Of a DNA stretch of 59,299 nucleotides, positions 1 through 9,200 are shown in pieces. Both the position numbers and the translations under genes were made by a program. Position 1 is the first letter of the stretch, and every line of letters begins with the position of its first letter. The DNA lies in contig CASDVE010000024.1 in NCBI GenBank assembly GCA_949284175.1, positions 1 to 59,299 on the forward strand, written 5' to 3'. The DNA comes from an uncultured Eubacteriales bacterium. Lineage in GTDB: Bacteria > Bacillota > Clostridia > Lachnospirales > Lachnospiraceae. The notes beneath the pieces were generated by a model. It was given only the letters and a program-made list of their open reading frames with translations. It was not told the origin of the DNA and searched no databases.

Positions 1-185
1 CTGATTTTTTAAAAAAATGCCGAATCAAATATAGGGACTTTCTGCGCCTTTAAGGGCTGAGAGGTTTACTGTATTTGAACTAGCACAACGAGTTAATTAC
101 TATAATCCCTATTGTTTGATAGCCTTTTTTGTTGGATAGAATTTAGCATAAGATTTACTTACTATTGAGAAAATAAAAAGGAAAA

Positions 186-569
186 AGTTGGAATTAAAGG
201 GGGTTTTTAGAAAATTTTAAATCAGTGATGAGCTATCACCTACTTTGCCACTGCTTTCTTATTTAGGAATTATGTATAAGAAAAATCCATTTATTCAAGA
301 GGTGTTTGATTGGTTTGAAAATTCAATTGATTTTTATGTCTTATGATTTATCGATAATGAATAGTGAAGTATACTGAAGAGATGAAGTGTAGTTTGTGTC
401 AAAAGGAAATCAAGAAAATTCAAAATTATATTCTTTAGTAGAGTTTAAAAATAAAAAAGGGGAATCTGTGCGAAAAGATGGAAAATTTGATAAACAGTAT
501 TTAGAAGGAAAATATGGGGTAGATCCATATCTTCGTAAGATTATAGATTGGGGTGAAATTTGTGCCTAA
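186..569 (+). pseudogene. Decayed RloA-like AAA ATPase remnant
   Basis: This stretch is a broken copy of the intact ATPase gene at 2829-4058. It matches about 3292-4058 of that gene at the nucleotide level, with scattered substitutions. An internal deletion joins the equivalent of about 3443 to about 3829, removing the Walker B region, and there are several in-frame stops. The last part, equivalent to the ATPase C-terminus, is nearly unchanged and leads directly into a broken RloB copy, so gene order is the same as in the intact pair. No functional product is expected. Conclusion rests on side-by-side comparison of the two copies within this window. Confidence 0.85.
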
Positions 570-1261
570 AAAGCAGGAATGAAGAAGTGGAAAAAGAAAC
601 GTCAACAAGAATATTTAGAAACAAAAGAGTATCAATATTATATATTTTGTGAAGAAGAGCAAACAGAGCCAAATTATTTTCTAGGATTTAAAAAGTTGGC
701 TGAATATAATCCTATTTATAAGGATTTAGTTTTGATTGAGATTAAACCATGTGTGGCGGAAACATTACGAGTATTAGAAAAGTAGAAGAATATGTCAGGA
801 AGAATAAAATAAAAAAAAGGACAGATTTGGTGTGTATATGATAAGGATAGTTTTACGGCAGAACATTTCAATGGTGTGGAAAAACGAATGGAGAATTTGA
901 ATAAAGAAAATAAGGATATACAATATCATTCTGTTTGGAGTAATGATGTATCGAATTTTAGTTTATACTTCATTTTGCAAACTATATTTCTAACAATCAT
1001 AGAAGAGAATATATTAAGTTTTTAAATGATAAATTTTTAGCTTTAAGATTAGGGAAGTATCAAAAAAATATGAATACACTTTTTGATATCTTAATGAAAG
1101 AAGGAAATTCTAAATTAGCAATTCGATATGCCAAAAGAATTATAAAAGATAATAAAGATATGTTGAGTTCTAGGATTGCACCAGGAACAAAGGTATATGC
1201 GTTGGTAGAGGAGTTGACAAAATACTTGTCACAGGAAGAACAGAAGAGATTTGTATTATAA
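562..1261 (+). pseudogene. Decayed RloB-like gene remnant
   Basis: This is the partner of the broken ATPase remnant and is a close copy of the intact RloB-like gene at 4051-4749. One A is missing from the A-run just after the GTG start, which shifts the frame. Further indels occur near 783-820 and near 945. Two open pieces remain, at about 579-785 and 1070-1261, the second keeping the C-terminal part. The copy shows that the RloA/RloB unit was duplicated in tandem and that the upstream copy then decayed. Confidence 0.85.
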
Positions 1262-1281
1262 AATATGAGGAAAGAGAAAAG

Positions 1282-2205
1282 ATGAAATTAAAAAAAAGAA
1301 CATCGTTTTATAAAAAAGCTTTTACTATATTAAGTTTTCTAGGGATTATATTTTGGGGAATAGATATAGATTTTGGAAATATAAAAAATATAATTATATC
1401 TTTTGAAGAAATAAGAAATATATTATATGATATTTCTATTGGGATTTTTTCAGCAATGATTTTAGTATGGGGAATAGATGAAGTAAATGAGCGTATTAGA
1501 AATGAAGAAGAAAAAAAACGATATAATTTTGTGTATAGAAAATTAATACCGATTTTAAATGAGTATTATGAGTTTTACTTAAAATTATATATTTTTACAC
1601 GAAAAGATAAAGTTAAAGAAGATGAGAAGATATTAAATAGTATATATGCTTGTAAAGATGAATTTATTAAACAAATCATGGAAACAGAACCATTTTATAA
1701 GGCAGGGTTTTATGCAGATATTAATATAGTTAATTTACAGATTATAGCAATGACAAATAATGCAGAAAATTTAGATGAAATAATGCAGAAAGAAACGGGT
1801 ATTCCTTGGTATAAATGCTGGACACATGATAGCACTGAATTTTATAACAATGTTGAACAAATAGAGAAAATGTTTCTTGATTTTTTTCCAAATGATTTGA
1901 TAGTTAAATTAGATCAATTATTAGAGTTGGTTAAAGTAACGAAAAATATGTCGGATTTTATAGAACAAAAAACGATGAGAGCATCTGGAATGTTTATACC
2001 ATCTCAATTGGGGTCTGATATATTAAAATTTCCAATAGAGTTTTTTTTAGAAGGAAATAACTTAATTAAAATAATTGAAATTTTAGAAGAAATTATGGAA
2101 TATATAGAGAGAGAAACAGGAGAGATGTTACGTCAACGAGATATTAAATTTTTTAATGATAGAAATACTAGTCCTACGTTAGGAGGTGCATATAAGTTAA
2201 AATAA
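1282..2205 (+). CDS. Hypothetical protein with two N-terminal membrane segments, in defence island
   Basis: A 307-residue protein of unknown function. Two hydrophobic segments lie near the N-terminus (about residues 11-29 and 47-64), separated by a short loop. They are followed by a charged helical region (about 65-110) and a long, probably cytoplasmic, alpha-helical C-terminal domain rich in Glu, Ile and Lys. The start is an ATG preceded by a weak purine-rich site (GAGGAAAGAG). It follows the decayed RloB copy by about 20 bases and has no counterpart after the intact RloB copy. Base composition is as AT-rich as the rest of the island. Membrane anchor plus helical sensor would fit an abortive-infection effector, but that is inference from location only. 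Confidence 0.7.
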   Translation: MKLKKRTSFYKKAFTILSFLGIIFWGIDIDFGNIKNIIISFEEIRNILYDISIGIFSAMILVWGIDEVNERIRNEEEKKRYNFVYRKLIPILNEYYEFYLKLYIFTRKDKVKEDEKILNSIYACKDEFIKQIMETEPFYKAGFYADINIVNLQIIAMTNNAENLDEIMQKETGIPWYKCWTHDSTEFYNNVEQIEKMFLDFFPNDLIVKLDQLLELVKVTKNMSDFIEQKTMRASGMFIPSQLGSDILKFPIEFFLEGNNLIKIIEILEEIMEYIERETGEMLRQRDIKFFNDRNTSPTLGGAYKLK

Positions 2206-2294
2206 AATTAGAAAAAAATCATAAGATTTAGAATATAAGCAGAGAAAATGTTGTATGACAAAGAATATGTAATATCTAGTCTATTCCCCTTCCA

Positions 2295-2394
2295 CTCTGC
2301 ATACACTGTAAAAAAACAGTCAGAGGATCAATTTTGAAGGAGTATATTGAAGAGCGAGCAGTGGAGATTGCGAATTATATTATAGAGAACAATG
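2295..2394 (+). repeat. 100-bp direct repeat, left copy (spoIIID 5' region)
   Basis: These 100 bases are identical to 10681-10780. They include about 39 bases of leader with a small inverted repeat (ACTGTAAAAAAACAGT) and the first 20 codons of spoIIID. Similarity continues imperfectly for about 20 bases upstream in both copies. The right end, at AACAATG, coincides with the point where the downstream spoIIID copy has lost its helix-turn-helix codons. Confidence 0.95.
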
Positions 2395-2426
2395 TTATCA
2401 AAGAAAATGGAGATAGTAGTAGATAA
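2334..2426 (+). pseudogene. Truncated 5' copy of spoIIID
   Basis: A TTG-started reading frame encodes the first 20 residues of SpoIIID (KEYIEERAVEIANYIIENN after the start), then runs out of homology and stops after 30 codons. It is the left copy of the 100-bp direct repeat and lacks the DNA-binding and C-terminal parts. A full SpoIIID is about 80-95 residues, so this is a duplicated gene fragment rather than a functional gene. Confidence 0.85.
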
Positions 2427-2740
2427 TTGCTATAAATCCTATTATTTGATAGCCTTTTTTGATTTGTGCTCATATTTTCGTCATTTATAGCAAATGGTTC
2501 CTATAAATTGAAAATACAGTTTATGGAAAAGATATTATATCTCGTAGATAAGAGAATTTTGTGTGTAAGTCAACGAGGTAATTGCTGAAAGAGTAAGTTT
2601 GTAGTGAAAATTTGAAGATAAGGGAAACTGATAATGTATACTTCTTGCTGTTTGGATAGAATTTAGTATAGGACTTACTTTTGAAAAAAATTGGTATATA
2701 AGAATAGTAATCTACTCTAAATAATAAAAATAATAATTTC
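2427..2740. other. Non-coding gap with sequence shared with window start
   Basis: No gene is visible. The block around 2428-2462 (ending GATAGCCTTTTTT) and the block around 2650-2675 (TTTGGATAGAATTTAG) both resemble adjacent sequence at about 88-165, upstream of the decayed RloA copy. In the present copy the two blocks are separated by about 185 extra bases. This supports an old tandem duplication of the RloA/RloB unit including its upstream region. Confidence 0.6.
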
Positions 2741-2746
2741 GATGAT

Positions 2747-2801
2747 ATATATGAGAAAAAAACTCATATATGGTTTACAAAATAAGAAAATAGTATATAA
2801 T
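2747..2801 (+). promoter_or_regulatory. Promoter of rloAB with upstream palindrome
   Basis: A TTTACA box (2774-2779) and a TATAAT box (2796-2801) are separated by 16 bases, giving a good sigma-A type promoter 28 bases before the ATPase start. Immediately upstream lies a perfect inverted repeat with 9-bp arms (ATATATGAG at 2747-2755 and CTCATATAT at 2763-2771). Its position against the -35 box fits a repressor operator; the binding protein is unknown. Confidence 0.6.
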
Positions 2802-2828
2802 AGAAATATAACATGGAGGTGAAGAGAT

Positions 2829-4058
2829 ATGTTGTGCCAATTTACAGTAAAAAATTACAAAAGTATTAAAGATGAAATGACGTTTGATATGCAGGCAGTA
2901 GCCATTACAGAACATGATGATAGAACAATTATAGATATAGACGGAGAAGTATATTTGCCAGTCGCTGTTATTTATGGTCCAAATGGAGGAGGAAAATCAA
3001 ATGTGTTAGAATCTCTTCATACATTGATAGCGAAAGTACTAAGACCGTTATGTGCAACTTGTGATAAAGAAGATTGTAGCTATAAGGCAAAAAAGATACC
3101 AGTGACACCATTTTTATTTTCAGAAGAGAGTAGGAATGAACCGACAGAATTTGAAGTATTTTTTAGAACAGAGCAATCAGAATATCGTTATATTTTACAC
3201 GTAAAGGAAGAAGAGATTATATTTGAAAGTTTAGATAGGATTAAAATGGAGACAGGAAGGAGATCTGCTCTCTTTCAAAGAGAAATAGGAGAAGAGTTGA
3301 TCTTAAAGGGAGTATTTGGAAAATTTAAAATTAGTGATGAATTATCGCCTACTTTACCATTACTATCTTATTTAGGAATTATGTATAAGAAAAATCCATT
3401 AATCAAAGAAGTATTAGATTGGTTTGAAAATTCGATTGACTTTTTAAATTATGGAAATCCAATACAGGAACTTCGCACAGCGATTGCGAACTCTGGAGAA
3501 GTAAAGCAGCTAGTATTAGATCTGATTAAAGAAATGGATTTGGATATTGAAGATTTTCGTGTAGAAGAAAAAGATGATGATAGGATTGAAGTGTTTACAA
3601 AACATATTGTGAATGGAGAGAGTATAGAATTATCCCTATCAGAAGAATCGAGTGGAACAATGAAAATATTTGGATTACTTCCATTTATTGCAAATAGTCT
3701 TGTGACAGGAACAACATTAGTAATTGATGAATTAGATGCGAAAATACACCCTGTGTTGTTAAAATATATTATTATGTTGTTTAATGATAGGACAATCAAT
3801 AGAAATAAAGCACAGTTGATTTTTACATCGCATGACTTATCTACAATGAATAGTGAGATATTTAGAAGAGATGAAATTTGGTTTGTAGCAAAGGGAAATC
3901 AAGAAAATTCAAAGTTATATTCTTTAGTGGAGTTTAAAAACAAAAAAGGGGAATCTGTACGAAAAGATGCAAAATTTGATAAACAGTATTTGGAAGGAAA
4001 ATATGGGGCAGATCCATATCTTCGTAAGATTATAGATTGGGGTGAAGTTCGTGCCTAA
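2829..4058 (+). CDS. RloA-like AAA-family ATPase (AbiL-like defence system)
   Basis: A 409-residue ATP-binding protein of the RloA/AAA15-21 type. Visible motifs are an N-terminal beta region (FTVKNYKSIKDEMTF), Walker A GPNGGGKSN at about residues 50-58, a Cys-rich insert (CATCDKEDC, about residues 77-85), an ABC-like signature (LSEESSGTM, about 269-277), Walker B LVIDELDAKIHP (about 298-309) and an H-loop TSHDLST near 336. A strong GGAGG ribosome site precedes the ATG. The gene overlaps the RloB-like gene by 8 bases, so the two are translationally coupled. RloA/RloB pairs are known from type I restriction loci and are the core of AbiL-type abortive infection; in such pairs the ATPase is thought to sense infection and the partner to act. 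A decayed duplicate lies upstream. Confidence 0.85.
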   Translation: MLCQFTVKNYKSIKDEMTFDMQAVAITEHDDRTIIDIDGEVYLPVAVIYGPNGGGKSNVLESLHTLIAKVLRPLCATCDKEDCSYKAKKIPVTPFLFSEESRNEPTEFEVFFRTEQSEYRYILHVKEEEIIFESLDRIKMETGRRSALFQREIGEELILKGVFGKFKISDELSPTLPLLSYLGIMYKKNPLIKEVLDWFENSIDFLNYGNPIQELRTAIANSGEVKQLVLDLIKEMDLDIEDFRVEEKDDDRIEVFTKHIVNGESIELSLSEESSGTMKIFGLLPFIANSLVTGTTLVIDELDAKIHPVLLKYIIMLFNDRTINRNKAQLIFTSHDLSTMNSEIFRRDEIWFVAKGNQENSKLYSLVEFKNKKGESVRKDAKFDKQYLEGKYGADPYLRKIIDWGEVRA

Positions 4059-4749
4059 AAAAGCAGGAATGGAAAAGTGGAAAAAGAAACGTCGGCAAGA
4101 GTATTTAGAAACAAAAGAATATCAGTATTATATATTTTGTGAAGGGGAGAGGACAGAACCAAATTATTTTTTAGGATTTAAAAAACTGATTGAATATAAT
4201 CCAATTTATAAAGACTTAGTGTTAATTGAGATCGAGCCTTGTGCAGCAGAAACATTGCGAGTGTTAGAAAAAGCAGAAGAATATGTCAGAAAGAATAAAA
4301 TAAGAAAAGGACAGATTTGGTGTGTCTATGATAAAGATAGTTTTCCAGCAGAACATTTCGATGGTGTGGAAAAACGAATGGAGAATTTGAATAAAGAAAA
4401 TGAGGATATACAATATCACTCTGCTTGGAGCAATGAGTGTATCGAATTTTGGTTTATTCTTCATTTTGCAAATTACACATCAAATAATCATCGAAGTGAA
4501 TATATTAAATTTTTAAATGATAAATTTTTAGAATTAAAATTAGGAAAATACCAAAAAAATATGAATACACTTTTTGATATCTTAATGAAAGAAGGAAATC
4601 CTAAATTAGCAATTCGATATGCCAAAAGAATTATAAATGATAATAAGGGGAGATTGAGTTCAAGTATTGCACCAGGAACGAAAGTATATGAGTTAGTAGA
4701 GGAATTGGCGAAATATTTGACAGAGGAAGAACAGAAGAGATTTTTATAG
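4051..4749 (+). CDS. RloB-like protein (AbiL-like effector partner)
   Basis: A 232-residue RloB family protein. The N-terminal half carries the family pattern FCEGERTEPNYF followed by a conserved acidic block (CVYDKDSFP near residue 90) and an NECIEFWFILHF segment near residue 130. This acidic arrangement is compatible with a TOPRIM-like nuclease fold, as proposed for related abortive-infection proteins. The GTG at 4051 is preferred because it overlaps the end of rloA by 8 bases and follows GGGGTG at a suitable distance. It is the last gene of the rloAB pair; no terminator is seen before the next gene. The product is expected to be the effector of the system, but that role is inferred from family context. 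Confidence 0.82.
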   Translation: MPKKAGMEKWKKKRRQEYLETKEYQYYIFCEGERTEPNYFLGFKKLIEYNPIYKDLVLIEIEPCAAETLRVLEKAEEYVRKNKIRKGQIWCVYDKDSFPAEHFDGVEKRMENLNKENEDIQYHSAWSNECIEFWFILHFANYTSNNHRSEYIKFLNDKFLELKLGKYQKNMNTLFDILMKEGNPKLAIRYAKRIINDNKGRLSSSIAPGTKVYELVEELAKYLTEEEQKRFL

Positions 4750-5075
4750 TTAAAGAAGTAAGAGGTATTATAATATACAACTATAAATAAGTGAATATAT
4801 AAAGATGCACATTAATATTCGTGATAAGAATATAGATTCAATTAATATCATTAATATTTTGTTTGTAGTAAAGAAATTATTATAATTTTTTGTATGATTC
4901 TTTGTTTTTTTGATTTGTAGTATACAATTGGAAAATATTTTATTTTAATATAGATTAAAAAAGAACAAGAAAAACATAGTTAGTGATTATATAAGAATTA
5001 AATATAAAAAGCTTGGCTATACTGAGAAAAAAGTTTTTAAGATTATCTGATAATGTGAAGGAGAATAAATGTAGA
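4750..5075. other. AT-rich gap between rloB and the AVAST-like genes
   Basis: No gene or clear terminator is visible in this very AT-rich stretch. Short A/T tracts and ATTAATAT repeats occur around 4810-4860. A weak promoter could be formed by TTGGAA near 4928 with TATAGA about 15 bases downstream. The downstream two-gene unit probably has its own promoter here. Confidence 0.4.
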
Positions 5076-6257
5076 ATGTTAAATATAAAATTGGTTCCAG
5101 CAGAATATGGGGATTGCTTGTGGATTTCAGTTTGTGAAGATAAAACTTGTAACATCTTAATTGATGGTGGGACAAAAAAGACATATCAAAATTTTATAAA
5201 GACAGAGATACAACATTTTAAAGAGGTTGGACAGAGTTTAAATTTAATGATATGTACTCATATGGATTATGATCATATTGGCGGATTGATAGAAATTTTA
5301 AAAAATGAAGATGAAAAATTTATTAAAAATATATGGTACAATGGTTTACTACAAACAGTGAATAGTAAGTATTATTCATTACCAGAAAATGAATATTCAA
5401 CTAGAGATAATAAGATTTTAGATGAAATCATTTCTAAGGGAGTAATTTCTAATGAAGAGAAAGAGATTGGAATTAATGAAGGAATGTCATTAGGGGTGTT
5501 AATAGAAGATAAGAAAATTCCACTGAATAAAGTTGTAGGAGGGAAAGCTTTATCAACAGAACATATCTCGGATGTCATAAAATTGGAAAGAGGTATATTT
5601 ATCAGAATTCTTGGACCTTCAAAAGAAAATTTAGAAAGAGTAGAAAACGTTTGGAAAAAAGAAATGATTCATAGGAATTATTGTTTTCGCATATCAAATA
5701 AAATTAAATTAACAGAAGCTTTTGAGTACCAGTTAGAAACTATTAAATTGTTTTATGCAAATGAGAAAATTTTAGTTAATCAAGTTGAAGAATTAGAAAA
5801 ATATATGGGAAATTTAGATGTAGTTGATAATTCTGAAACAAATGGAAGTTCCATCTCTTTTATCCTTGAATATAAGGATAAAAAGTATTTATTTTTAGGT
5901 GATTCAATTATTGATGAAAGTATACTTAATAATATAAAAAAAGCAGTTGGATATAATTATAGATTTGCAGCAATAAAACTTCCTCATCACGGAAGTCGTT
6001 ATAATATTTCTCTTGACTTTATTAAACGGTATAGTGCCGATGAATATTATTGTTTAACTAATAGTGAAAGATTTGGACATCCAGATCTTGAAGTGTTGGC
6101 TACGATTATTTGTAATGATTCTAGACATAAAAAATTAATTTTTAATTATCCAATTAGTAAAGCTCAATTTCTTAATAAAAATGAATGGAAAGAAAAATAT
6201 AACTATGAAATTATTATGGGAAATGGAAATCATATAATAGAAAGGATATTTGAATGA
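5076..6257 (+). CDS. Metallo-beta-lactamase-fold protein, AVAST type I-like (Avs1A)
   Basis: A 393-residue metallo-hydrolase of the ComEC-related beta-lactamase fold. Visible metal-binding motifs are THMDYDHIGG (about residues 62-71) and, near the C-terminus, LPHHGSRYN (about residue 304). An intermediate acidic site is LGDS near residue 277. The ATG at 5076 begins the conserved strand LNIKLVPAEYGDCLWI and is preferred over upstream starts. The stop overlaps the next gene by 4 bases (ATGA), so the two are coupled. Type I AVAST systems are described as an MBL-fold protein, a trypsin-like protease and a STAND NTPase. The neighbour here contains the latter two domains, so this gene fits Avs1A. 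Its substrate is unknown. Confidence 0.8.
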   Translation: MLNIKLVPAEYGDCLWISVCEDKTCNILIDGGTKKTYQNFIKTEIQHFKEVGQSLNLMICTHMDYDHIGGLIEILKNEDEKFIKNIWYNGLLQTVNSKYYSLPENEYSTRDNKILDEIISKGVISNEEKEIGINEGMSLGVLIEDKKIPLNKVVGGKALSTEHISDVIKLERGIFIRILGPSKENLERVENVWKKEMIHRNYCFRISNKIKLTEAFEYQLETIKLFYANEKILVNQVEELEKYMGNLDVVDNSETNGSSISFILEYKDKKYLFLGDSIIDESILNNIKKAVGYNYRFAAIKLPHHGSRYNISLDFIKRYSADEYYCLTNSERFGHPDLEVLATIICNDSRHKKLIFNYPISKAQFLNKNEWKEKYNYEIIMGNGNHIIERIFE

Positions 6258-9200
6258 AAAAAATAATAATTGGTCAAATATTGAAACAGAAGAAAATTAT
6301 GGGGACGGGTTTTCTTATTTCTTCAGATGTAGTCATGACTGTTAAACATAATGTAATAACAGCAGATGAATTATTGGAAGAAATATTAGAAGAAAAAGAA
6401 ATTATTTTTCGGATTTCAGAAAATGATATAATAGTTGGTCAAACGATAAATTTGTTAGAAGCTATTGAAAAAGGAATAGATTGTGTATTTATTAGATTGA
6501 ATGAAGTTATTTGTGAAAAAGAGATACAAGTTTTAGTTGAACCGGATAATAATATTACTAATTTTGAGTGTAATATCCTTGGGTATCCAAAGGTTATAAA
6601 AGAAAAAATAGAATTATTAGGAAACATTATAAAAGAAAAAGATGATGAACTAATGATTTATGTTAGAAAAGAGAATCAATTACAAAGTTATGAAGGTATT
6701 TCAGGTTCACCAGTAATAATATCAGATAATATAGTGGGTATTGTTACAAAACAAATAGATAGTGAAAGAATAGAAGCTTTGCCAATAAAATATATTATAG
6801 AGAAATTAGGTTGTGAAGATATTGATATAAAAAAAAGAGAATTATATTCTTATCTAATGAAAGATATATTCGATTTTCATGATTTAGAGAAAAAAGTAAG
6901 AGAAATAATTTCAGTAGCAGGGCCAAGGTATAATAAGGAACTTAATATAAAAACAGGAACATTTAATAGTTTAAGTTTTATGTTAAAAAAAGATGGTATT
7001 TTAGAAAGAGTACGTATTATAATTGAAAGAACTAAGGAGTGTATAAAGAAACTTAATGAGTTTAATAAATATGATAATGAAGAATGTTTAATATTAGAAG
7101 CAAATAAGCAAGAAGTTTATTATATCATAGATGAATTACAAAATGATACTATTATGATTGGTAGTATATACCAAAATGAAAAAAACCTACAAAAAATTGT
7201 TATGAGAATGAAACAGTTTGAAAAAAATCTTAGGGAAATTTTTGAAATAGAAAAGAATAGATTTGAGAAAAAACATGGGGATGGAACATATAATAATAAA
7301 AGCTGGAGAGGTTTTATGGCTTCATATATGTGTGTATTCCCAGCACAATATTTAGATGAGCTTAAAGACGCAATTAACATATTCTCAGAGATTATTCGGT
7401 TATTGGATATAAATTTTTTGAAGGAAATAAATAATCAGGCAATTTTAATTACAGGACAGGGAGGAGTAGGAAAAACTCATTTATTATGTGATATTGTAAG
7501 AGGATATCTGGAATGTGGAATACCAGCAATCTTACTTTTAGGTGAAATGTTTAATACTAATGAGACACCTGATTCTGTCATTATGAACAGATTTAAAAAA
7601 GAAGAATCAATAGAAAAATTATTTGCTTGGTTAAATGAATATGGTAATAAGAATAATATTTATGTTCCAGTATGCATAGATGCTATTAATGAGGTTACAA
7701 ATAATACATACTGGAATAATAATTTACCATTACTGCTTGCAAAGATAGAGCCGTATTCTAACTTGAAAATAATAGTTAGTTGTCGAAGTTTATATTTAAA
7801 AGAGTATCTTGAAGTGGATAAAATAAATAATATGTTCCAATTAGTGCACAGTGGATTTGATGAGATAGAAGTTGAAGCATTAGGAAAATTTTGTGAATTT
7901 TATGGAGTGAATATTAACTATAATACAATCTATATTCCAGAATTTATGAATCCATTATTCTTAAAGATGTTGTGTGAAATAGCTCAGACCAAAGAAGATA
8001 AAACCGTTGTTATTGATGATATTCAAACTTTAATGAATGATTTTTTTAATATCAAGAATAAAACTATTACTAAAAAATATGCAGAGTATTTTTCAGTAAG
8101 AGATCAAGTTGTGATGTTAGCATTAGATAAGATTGTACAATACATGACAGATAATGATCAATATAGTATTTCTTGGAAAAATTTGAGAGAAATTATTTCA
8201 AATATGTTGAATGAATTTGATATTAAAGATAAAACTGCGGGATTTATTAAATTGTTAATATCTGAAAATATTTTAAGAGAATTGGATAACGATGGAATGC
8301 AAATAGCATTTGCTTACCAAAAATTTTATGAATATTTGTATTCCAAAAAATATATGAATACAAAAGTTGAAGAAATTATTAAAGCTGTAGAAGAGAGGAA
8401 GATTACACTTGGCACTCTAGAGATGATTCAGATAGAATATTTTAAACATAATCAAAGAGAATTTATACATGTAATTGGAGATAAAATACATGGGGAAGCT
8501 GTAGAATCATTTATAAGTGGATTATATTGGAGGAGTGAAAATGAGATGAATGATGAGTCAATTAATATAATTGAAGAATTATTTTCCTCAGGGCTAGAAG
8601 CTGATATGCGTCAAGTAATATTAGGATTGTTATCTGTTTCTACAAAAATAAGATGTGGAGTTAATGGGTATTATATTCATGATAAGTTAAAGAAGATGAA
8701 CAATTATAAGAGAGACTTCATTTTAAGTTTCTTTTTGTTAAAACAATATGATCAAATTAAGATTCTATCAGATATATGTGAACGTGCAATATTTCTGAAC
8801 AAAAAGAATATTTCAGAAGAAAGTATTTTGCTATGGAAAATTATTTTATGTTGGGGAACAGGTTCTAATGATATAAAATTAAGAGATAAAGCAAGTAAAG
8901 GTTTGACAAATTTATTTAAATTATATCCACAAGACATGATTACTATTCTTACAATGTTTGATAATGTAGATGATGATTATATTCATGAGAGAATATGGCA
9001 AGCAATTTATTCGGCGCTTATTTTATTAAGAGAAAAAAAATATGTAATTTCTGTCATAGAATATATAAAAAATGAAATTATTCAAAAAAAAATTTGGCCA
9101 CAAAATGTTTTGATACGTGATTATTTAAGGAACATTTTTGAATTTGCACTTTATCAAGGGTGGTATGCGGAAGAAGAGATGGAACTAATTCGCCCACCAT

